DNA from: JARRNO01 sp037384885
GTDB lineage: Bacteria > Acidobacteriota > UBA4820 > DSQY01
DNA length: 20,663 nucleotides
Assembly: GCA_037384885.1 (NCBI GenBank)
Contig: JARRNO010000128.1
Span: 1-20,663, forward strand
Direction: 5' to 3'
In this document: positions 15,262 to 20,663 of the stretch, one piece after another
How the letters are laid out: each line of letters opens with the position of its first letter
Numbering within the stretch: the stretch's first letter is position 1
Program-made: the position numbers and the translations under genes
Notes under the pieces: generated by a model
The model's database searches: none
The model's input: the letters and a program-made list of their open reading frames with translations, nothing else
What the model was told of the DNA's origin: nothing

Positions 15262-16024
15262 CTATTTCCGGATAGACTCTAGCCACTTGTTTTTCAGCTG
15301 AACCGGCCGGGCTATGTTCTTCGGGGAGGATCGCCGGATCGATGCCGAGGTCTCTCAGGGCGGCGGCCGTCGTGGGGCCGATCGGGACGCATGCCGCCCT
15401 TCGAAGGGCCTCGCGGGCGGCTGGAGGACTCTGCTTCCAGAAACTGCCCACCGCAGACGGCGAGGCGAAGACGACGATATCCACACCTGAGGCGAGAACG
15501 GCCAGGGCCTCGCCGCGAAGACGGGCCGCGCGCGTGTCGTACACGATCAGCGGAAGGGTCTCCCATCCGTGTGAATGGAGTATGGAGGCCAGCTCCTCCC
15601 GCCCTCTTTTGCCCCTGGGAAGAAGGGCGGCGGCGGGGTCAAAAGAACGGGCCATGGCTTCCGCCAGTGCGGAACCCGTGAAGGTGTCCGGCAAAAGGTC
15701 CACCGTCCAGCCCGCTTCTTCAGCGGCGCGGGCGGTGCCCGGACCCACGCAGGCCACGCGGACGGAGGCGGGGCGTTGGGTTCCGGTTTCCTTGAGCCAA
15801 CGTTCGAAAAAGCGCACGCCGTTTTTGCTGGTAAAGACGATCCACTTCAGGTGCGCCCACCGTGTCGAGATCTCGTCGTCGAAGGGCGCAGGAAGATAGA
15901 CCGTTTCAATGGCGGGAAGACGGTGTACGCGGGCGCCTCGTTCCAAGAGGCCCGCTTCAAGCGGATCGTATCCTTCGGCCGCCCGGGTCAGGACGACGAT
16001 CAGGTTCTTAAGCGCGGGGCTCAC
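15262..16024 (-). CDS. hemD: Uroporphyrinogen-III synthase, 3' end probably frameshifted
   Basis: HemD closes and inverts ring D of hydroxymethylbilane to give uroporphyrinogen III. It starts with GTG at 16024, nine bases after GGAGGA. Two alpha/beta lobes are visible: IVVLTRAAEGYDPL, WIVFTSKNGVRFF, CVGPGTARAAEEAGW, VFASPSAVGSFW and PIGPTTAAALRDLGI. Homology fades after EEHSPAG (about 241). In the literal frame there is no stop until 14624, which would give 466 residues, 525 bases of them antisense to the M4 gene; this is not credible. A five-base A run (15290-15294) lies at the point of failure. Losing one A restores SAENKWLESIRK and a TAG at 15264-15262, giving 253 residues, the normal HemD length. 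It is the last gene of the hem operon. Confidence 0.8.
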
Positions 16025-16066
16025 GGGGTGAGGTCCTCCATCCGGGATGGCCCCGGGGCGGGACTG

Positions 16067-16993
16067 TCAACCAGACATCTGTCCCGACATCATTTCTCGG
16101 CCGCCTTGATCCATGAACCGCTTCAACAGTTCGTCCACCAGATCGTCGGAGCGCTCGGGCTCGCCTTCCAGGCGTTCCTTGATATGGCGTGATCCGTCGT
16201 AAGCCGAAAGAAAGGCTCGGAGCACCACCTTGCCGCCGGTGAGTTCCGCGTTGATCCCCACAGGCGTGGTGCAGTCGCCGCCCAGTCCCTGCAGGAACCT
16301 GCGTTCGGCGTGCACTTCGAAGGACGCCTTTTCGTCCTCAAGGCCGCTCAGCACGTCTTGAAGTTCGGTGTCGCTCTTCCGGCATTCGATGGCAAGGGCG
16401 CCCTGGCCCACCGCGGGGACCATTTCGTCGGGGGAAAAGAGGGCGGTGATCCGCCTTTCGTATCCAAGGCGTTTCAAGCCCGCTGCTGCCAGAATGACGG
16501 CGTCAAGGTCGTCGGAGTCGGCCTTCCTCAGGCGGGTCTCCACGTTGCCCCTGAGTCCGTGCATATCCCAATCAGGGTGCAGGAGTTGAGCCTGGAACCT
16601 GCGGCGGAGACTGCCCGTTCCCACGCGGGCCTTATGGGGGAAATTCGCCTTGGTCAACCCGTCATGCAGGATCAGCGCATCTCTCCTGTCGTGGCGCTGC
16701 GGAACGCAGGCAATTTTCAGTTCGGGCGGGTTGGCCACAGGGTAGTCCTTCAAGCTGTGAATGGCCAAGTCGATCCGGCCGTCCAGGAGGGCGACCTGGA
16801 TTTCCTTGATGAACAGGCCCTTGCCGCCGATTTCATAAAGCGGGCGGTCCTGAATCCGGTCCCCGCTCGTCTTGATGATGTCCACCTCGACCTGGTCCCC
16901 GGGAGCCGCCTCGAGAAGCCGGTCTCTTACGTAATGGGCCTGCCATAGGGCGAGGTTGCTGCCCCGCGTTCCGATGCGCCAGGTGCGGCTCAT
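16067..16993 (-). CDS. hemC: Hydroxymethylbilane synthase (porphobilinogen deaminase)
   Basis: HemC polymerises four porphobilinogens into hydroxymethylbilane on a covalent dipyrromethane cofactor. It has 308 residues and domains 1-3 in order: RIGTRGSNLALWQAHYV at the start, IIKTSGDRIQD, HSLKDYP with catalytic Asp83, GTGSLRRRFQ, VGQGALAIECR, and the cofactor Cys241 in GGDCTTPVG. The ATG at 16993 overlaps the hemA stop by four bases (ATGA), with GGGGGA just ahead, indicating translational coupling; an apparent extension to 17233 only reads through hemA in another frame. HSLKDYP replaces the common HSMKDVP or HSLKDLP, a mild change. It is cytoplasmic. hemD follows after 42 bases. Confidence 0.97.
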   Translation of the reverse strand: MSRTWRIGTRGSNLALWQAHYVRDRLLEAAPGDQVEVDIIKTSGDRIQDRPLYEIGGKGLFIKEIQVALLDGRIDLAIHSLKDYPVANPPELKIACVPQRHDRRDALILHDGLTKANFPHKARVGTGSLRRRFQAQLLHPDWDMHGLRGNVETRLRKADSDDLDAVILAAAGLKRLGYERRITALFSPDEMVPAVGQGALAIECRKSDTELQDVLSGLEDEKASFEVHAERRFLQGLGGDCTTPVGINAELTGGKVVLRAFLSAYDGSRHIKERLEGEPERSDDLVDELLKRFMDQGGREMMSGQMSG

Positions 16994-18285
16994 TGATCCC
17001 CCTTGTCCGTGTCTTCCCGTTCCTTCAGCGGGAAAAGTTCCTGAAAGATGGAAACGGCCGCCGTTGAATCGTCTTCCACCACCAGGCGCTTCACCTGCGT
17101 AATGGGCGAATGGAGGAGCTTGTGCACTACCCGGCGAACGGTTTTTCTGATGACTTCCTTGTGCCGGTCCGGAAGATCGTCCAGTTTCCTCAGCGCCTCG
17201 GCGACTTCGGTATCCTCGATCGCCTGCGCCCATGACACGAGCCCCTCGATCAGGTGCGACAGTTCCTGATGCTCAAGATAGCGGCTGTACAAATCCACTT
17301 CGGACTGGATCAGCGCTTCGGCCTCCACGGCCTGGCGCCTGCGTTCGGCCAGTCCCTCGTCGGCCACCTGTTGAAGATCGTCGATGTTGTAAAGGTAAAC
17401 GCCGTCCACCTTTTCGACGCCTTCCCCCATGTCGCGGGGGACAGCGATATCGATCATGAAAATCGCAGAGTTGCGCCTCAATTTCATGATGGTTTCCATC
17501 ATGGGACGGTGAATGATGGGCTTGGGAGACCCGGTGGAAGAGATGACGATGTCACTCTGGACAAGCCCCCTGGGAAAGATATCCCAGGGAACGACTTCCG
17601 CCCCGAAGGTCTTGGCGAATTCCGCGGCCCGCTCCAGTGTGCGGTTGGCCACCTTGACCTGGCGCACGCCGCTTTCGAAGAAATGGGTGGCCAGGATGCG
17701 GCTCATTTCACCGGCCCCGAGGATCATGACACGTTTTGTGGTCAAGTCTTCGAAGATGCTGCGGGCGAGATTGAAGGCGGCGTATGACACGGTGACGGGA
17801 TGCTCCCCGATCCCCGTTTCGGTCCGTGTCTTCTTGGCAACGTGAAAGGCCTTCTGGAAAAGGAGGTTGAGCGGAGTGGTAACGAACCCGGACTCTCGAG
17901 AGATGGCGTAGGCGTCCTTCACCTGGCCGAGAATTTGAGGCTCGCCGAGAACCATCGAATCGAGGCCCGCCGCAACGCTGAAAAGATGCTGGACCATGGA
18001 TTTCCGGCGCTTGCTGTAGAAGAATTGGGCGTATTCCTTGGGGACATCCCTCGTTTCGAGGAAAGTATCCACAATGCTGTCGGCGGGAAGGCCCTCCGCC
18101 ACATCGGCGTAAAGCTCCACCCGGTTGCAGGTGGAAAGCAGGACCGCCCCCCTGACCTGGCCCCGGCGGCTGAGCTCCTCCACGAAAGGGAGGACCTCTT
18201 CCGTGGCGAAGGCCAGATGTTCGCGCACGTGCACAGGCGCCTGCTTGTGATTAATGCCCACAAGAACGATTTCGCTCAATGCCAC
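16990..18285 (-). CDS. hemA: Glutamyl-tRNA reductase
   Basis: HemA reduces glutamyl-tRNA(Glu) to glutamate-1-semialdehyde with NADPH, the committed step of the C5 pathway to tetrapyrroles. It has 431 residues. The catalytic domain has GINHKQAPV and the nucleophile Cys53 in STCNRVELYA, then GEPQILGQVKDAY. The NADPH domain has ILGAGEMSRI and ISSTGSPKPII. A long spinal helix and dimerisation domain follow (about 310-415). The start is a GTG at 18285, with GGGGA five bases ahead. It overlaps the end of ccsA/hemX by ten bases and the start of hemC by four, so the genes are co-translated. The length and all key residues are normal. Confidence 0.97.
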   Translation of the reverse strand: MALSEIVLVGINHKQAPVHVREHLAFATEEVLPFVEELSRRGQVRGAVLLSTCNRVELYADVAEGLPADSIVDTFLETRDVPKEYAQFFYSKRRKSMVQHLFSVAAGLDSMVLGEPQILGQVKDAYAISRESGFVTTPLNLLFQKAFHVAKKTRTETGIGEHPVTVSYAAFNLARSIFEDLTTKRVMILGAGEMSRILATHFFESGVRQVKVANRTLERAAEFAKTFGAEVVPWDIFPRGLVQSDIVISSTGSPKPIIHRPMMETIMKLRRNSAIFMIDIAVPRDMGEGVEKVDGVYLYNIDDLQQVADEGLAERRRQAVEAEALIQSEVDLYSRYLEHQELSHLIEGLVSWAQAIEDTEVAEALRKLDDLPDRHKEVIRKTVRRVVHKLLHSPITQVKRLVVEDDSTAAVSIFQELFPLKEREDTDKGDQ

Positions 18286-19064
18286 AAAATCCCCAAAATG
18301 ATGAGTACGGAAGAAGCGGCGCCGGCCACCACAAGCCAGGAACGCTTGCGGGGGTTGAGCTTAGCCGTGACCCATCCGTAAATGGCGACTCCCAGGATAA
18401 CGAGGGCGGCGGTGCTTGCGAATTCAAGCAGCCCTGGATGCCAATCCTGCTTTTTACCGTATAAGATGCCGTAGAGCATGGCGGAAACGAACCCTACCGT
18501 GAACAGAATGTATCCCAGGACCAGGAACCGGGTCGCCCACTTGGAGGCCTGTTCCAGGGAGGGGACGTTGAGTGGGCTCGGGGCGCGCCGATGGCGGAGG
18601 CTGTGGTCCTGCATGATGAAAATGGAAGAATAGATAAAGGAAAGAAGGAAGAGACTGATGCCGAAAATCAGCATGAGGATGTGGAAGGTAAACCAGGGGG
18701 TGTAGAAAAAGGGTTTGGGCTCGCGTGGGATGTTCGCGGCGAACCCGGCCGTAAGGTGGGCCAATACGACAAGCGGCATCAGGAAGAAGAGCATGACTTT
18801 GCTCTTGATAAACGGGAAAAAGACGAGAAACGAACACACGATGGCCCAGGACGTCAGAATCAGGACCTCATACAGATTGGTGGCGGGCACGGTCCCGTAA
18901 GTCGCCCAAGACCGGCCGAGAGTCAGGGTCTGCAGGAGAAACCCAAGCAAAAGAAAGGAGAAGCCGAGGCGAAAGAGGACCTCCTTGCGAAACCCTCCAT
19001 AAACCAGGGCGAAGGCAAGGCTGGCTACGTACAGAAAAAGCACTCCATTTTCAGCTATCGCCAT
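18276..19064 (-). CDS. ccsA: CcsA/HemX-family integral membrane protein
   Basis: This protein of 262 residues has about eight predicted membrane segments (roughly 8-22, 29-49, 64-83, 88-108, 123-150, 178-200, 213-233, 243-261). Family marks include ATNLYEVLILTSWA and a histidine in the FHILMLIFG helix. The tryptophan-rich WWD haem-handling motif of true cytochrome c synthases (WSWDPKE type) is not visible; the equivalent loop reads KKQDWHPGLLEF. This fits the HemX branch, which in Bacillus lowers HemA levels, better than a cytochrome c assembly protein. Its position directly before hemA, with a ten-base overlap, supports a role tied to tetrapyrrole synthesis. The ATG at 19064 is preferred (GGAG six bases ahead); it overlaps the mnmA end by ten bases. 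Confidence 0.82.
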   Translation of the reverse strand: MAIAENGVLFLYVASLAFALVYGGFRKEVLFRLGFSFLLLGFLLQTLTLGRSWATYGTVPATNLYEVLILTSWAIVCSFLVFFPFIKSKVMLFFLMPLVVLAHLTAGFAANIPREPKPFFYTPWFTFHILMLIFGISLFLLSFIYSSIFIMQDHSLRHRRAPSPLNVPSLEQASKWATRFLVLGYILFTVGFVSAMLYGILYGKKQDWHPGLLEFASTAALVILGVAIYGWVTAKLNPRKRSWLVVAGAASSVLIILGILWH

Positions 19065-20122
19065 GTCTCTCTCCGGATCCATCCTCCCCCGAGCACCCGG
19101 TCTCCCGAATAAGCGACCGCGGCCTGCCCGGGAGTGACGACCCGCGGATCGCCGCACCATTCTAGCACGACGCCTTCCTTGGCCTCACGAAAACGGGCCG
19201 GTTTCGGAACCTGGTGGTAGCGGACCTGGATATCCGCCTCCGGGGGCCTTTCATCCGGCGGGGCGTGCCAGTTCCAGGGCGACACCCGGAACCTGGGCCG
19301 GCCCAGGCTCGAACGCGGTCCGACGGTGACGTCTCCCGTGGAAGGATTGAGGGCGGTCACGTAGAGCGGTTCGGACCACGGGATGCCCAGGCCCCGTCTT
19401 TGCCCCACGGTGAAATGGTGGATTCCATCGTGGCGTCCCAAGACTTCTCCGTCCACGTGGCGCACGGTCCCAGGCTGTGATGTGACGCCTCTGGACGCTA
19501 GAAAATCCGTATAGCTTCGCCGGCCGACGAAGCAGATGTCCTGGCTTTCCGCTTTGTCGTACGTGGGAAGCCCCGCTTCTCGTGCCTTGGCTCTTAGTTC
19601 TTCCTTCGTCCATTCGCCGACGGGCAGCAGGGTTCGCCGGCGCTGTTCGTCGGTCAGCGGGAAGAGGACGTAGGACTGGTCCTTGGCCCGGTCCGCGCCG
19701 CGGTGGATTTCATACCGTCCCCCACGCTCCACCATCCGCGCGTGATGGCCGGTGGCCAGCTTGGAAGCCCCCAGAGACATGGCGTATTCCCAGAGGGTGC
19801 CGAATTTCACCCTCTCGTTGCACATGATACAGGGATTGGGGGTTTCCCCCCGAAGGTATGAGCGGACAAAGGGCTGGATCACTTCCGCATCGAAAGCGGC
19901 CTGGTGTTCCACCAGCCGGTGTTCGATTCCGAGGGCCCGGGCCACGTCGCGTGCGTCGGCCGCATCCTCGATGGCGCAGCAGCTTTTCGCCGCGGGACGC
20001 CCGCAGGAATCATAGAGGCGGAGCGTGACCCCGACAACTTTGTACCCCTGCTCCTTGAGCAAGAGAGCGGCCACGGAGGAATCGACTCCTCCAGACATTG
20101 CGATGACAACCGTCTCGGACAT
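19055..20122 (-). CDS. mnmA: tRNA-specific 2-thiouridylase
   Basis: MnmA installs the 2-thio group on U34 of Glu, Gln and Lys tRNAs, using ATP and persulfide sulfur. It has 355 residues. The PP-loop is AMSGGVDSS (8-16). The nucleophile Cys101 lies in NPCIMCNERVKFG and the sulfur-carrying Cys197 in ESQDICFVG. HHFTVGQRRGLGI marks the central domain and a beta-barrel tRNA-binding end follows. The extra Cys98 and a CCAIEDAADARDVA region near 48-62 are typical of non-enterobacterial MnmA. The start at 20122 lacks a clear Shine-Dalgarno and lies 12 bases after the FHA gene, so translation may depend on coupling. tRNA(Glu) is the substrate of HemA too, but a functional link is only inference. Confidence 0.96.
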   Translation of the reverse strand: MSETVVIAMSGGVDSSVAALLLKEQGYKVVGVTLRLYDSCGRPAAKSCCAIEDAADARDVARALGIEHRLVEHQAAFDAEVIQPFVRSYLRGETPNPCIMCNERVKFGTLWEYAMSLGASKLATGHHARMVERGGRYEIHRGADRAKDQSYVLFPLTDEQRRRTLLPVGEWTKEELRAKAREAGLPTYDKAESQDICFVGRRSYTDFLASRGVTSQPGTVRHVDGEVLGRHDGIHHFTVGQRRGLGIPWSEPLYVTALNPSTGDVTVGPRSSLGRPRFRVSPWNWHAPPDERPPEADIQVRYHQVPKPARFREAKEGVVLEWCGDPRVVTPGQAAVAYSGDRVLGGGWIRRETWR

Positions 20123-20133
20123 TTTTATGAGAG

Positions 20134-20649
20134 CTACGGGCTTTCCTGCGTCACGATGAGCATGAGAGTGGTGGACCCCATGCGGAACTCGGTCTTATCC
20201 TCAATGGGAAGTTCCAGTACCCGCTGCTCGTTCACGTAGGTCCCGTTCGTGCTTTTGAGGTCCTTGAGAAGGACCTCCTTTTCCTTGACTTCGATCCGGG
20301 CGTGGGTCCGCGAAACCTCCGGATCGTTGAGAACGATATCCGCCTGGGCCCTCCCGATGGTGATGGAGGACTTTTCAATGGGGAAAAGCGCTCCGCTGTC
20401 CGGTCCCTGGAGAACGGCAATGGAAAGCTTCATCCCCGGCGGCATGGTGAGTGCCGCTTGCCCGCCGCCCGCATCGGCGCCTGCAAGGGTGCCGGCCCGT
20501 ATGCGCTGCGTGGATGGCTCCTGGCCGCCGGCCGCCGCGTCGATCATGGCCCGGCAGTTCGGACACCGCACCCGGATGCGGGACTTCCCTTCCAGATGCT
20601 TGTCGTCGAGCTTGTATTGTTTCTTGCAGTTTGGGCAGTTTAAAATCAC
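20134..20649 (-). CDS. Zinc-ribbon plus FHA domain protein
   Basis: This protein of 171 residues is a likely phosphothreonine reader. The N-terminal MJ0042-type zinc ribbon has Cys5, Cys8, Cys29 and Cys32 (CPNCKKQYKLDD and CPNC). A flexible Gly/Ala-rich linker (about 38-72) leads to an FHA domain (about 73-168). The FHA pThr-binding set is complete: Gly99-Arg100, Ser113-Arg114-x-His116 and Asn135-Gly136. There is no membrane segment. The GTG at 20649 is chosen because the zinc ribbon starts immediately and GGAG lies about nine bases before it; the alternative upstream ATG is in another frame. It is the first gene of the operon visible in this window, followed by mnmA after 11 bases. The partner kinase is not in the window. 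Confidence 0.85.
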   Translation of the reverse strand: MILNCPNCKKQYKLDDKHLEGKSRIRVRCPNCRAMIDAAAGGQEPSTQRIRAGTLAGADAGGGQAALTMPPGMKLSIAVLQGPDSGALFPIEKSSITIGRAQADIVLNDPEVSRTHARIEVKEKEVLLKDLKSTNGTYVNEQRVLELPIEDKTEFRMGSTTLMLIVTQESP

Positions 20650-20663
20650 GTGCCATGACTCCC

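Noticed and set aside
16994..17233. 80-residue N-terminal extension of HemC
   Set aside because: It lies wholly within hemA in another frame, has low-complexity content, and HemC homologues start at MSRTWRIGTRGS.
1..20663. CRISPR array, tRNA, integrase, transposase, toxin-antitoxin or phage-defence genes
   Set aside because: I looked for regularly spaced repeats, tRNA-like cloverleafs and characteristic protein motifs on both strands and found none.

Overview
This is a GC-rich chromosomal window (roughly 60-65 % G+C by eye) from a Gram-negative-type bacterium. It is made of housekeeping and secreted-protein genes. The tight run ccsA/hemX-hemA-hemC-hemD, the two-subunit CarA/CarB, a zinc-ribbon thioredoxin and signal-peptide-bearing secreted proteins fit a deltaproteobacterial (Desulfobacterota-like) lineage, but that placement is inference. 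I see no tRNA or rRNA gene, transposase, phage gene or CRISPR array.

Layout. At 1-339 is the 3' end of a VOC/glyoxalase-fold gene, followed by a terminator (379-420) and a near-consensus sigma70 promoter (595-623). That promoter drives carA (641-1792) and carB (1842-5013), which is broken into two frames. A secreted right-handed beta-helix protein follows (5201-6034). On the minus strand are a transglutaminase-fold protein (6065-6814) and trxC (6972-7400). Divergent from trxC and on the plus strand lie guaA (7624-9441, the long eukaryote-like form), uvrD/pcrA (9548-11734), an M20 dipeptidase (11840-13216) and a secreted M4 thermolysin-family protein (13547-15148). From 20649 back to about 15262, all on the minus strand, runs a compact FHA protein - mnmA - ccsA/hemX - hemA - hemC - hemD operon with overlapping or nearly abutting genes.

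How the genes work together. CarAB feeds pyrimidine and arginine synthesis and GuaA completes GMP synthesis. HemA, HemC and HemD carry out early tetrapyrrole synthesis, with a CcsA/HemX membrane protein encoded just upstream. MnmA thiolates tRNA U34, UvrD/PcrA handles DNA repair, and TrxC handles thiol redox. The beta-helix protein and the M4 protein are exported.

The most striking feature is damage. Four otherwise well-conserved genes carry lesions: a probable 1-nt frameshift near the end of the VOC gene; a loss of about 59 nt in carB that removes the glycine loop of the second ATP-grasp domain and shifts the frame; an in-frame loss of about 33 codons in the M4 gene that removes exactly the HEXXH zinc helix; and a missing stop in hemD that a single-base change at an A5 run would restore. 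The two larger losses can be explained by recombination or assembly collapse at 5-nt repeats. Whether they are real mutations or assembly errors cannot be decided from the sequence. I did not find an obvious new multi-gene system. The best candidates for undescribed elements are the 91-nt folded element between the M4 gene and hemD (15171-15261) and the inverted repeat in front of the M4 gene.
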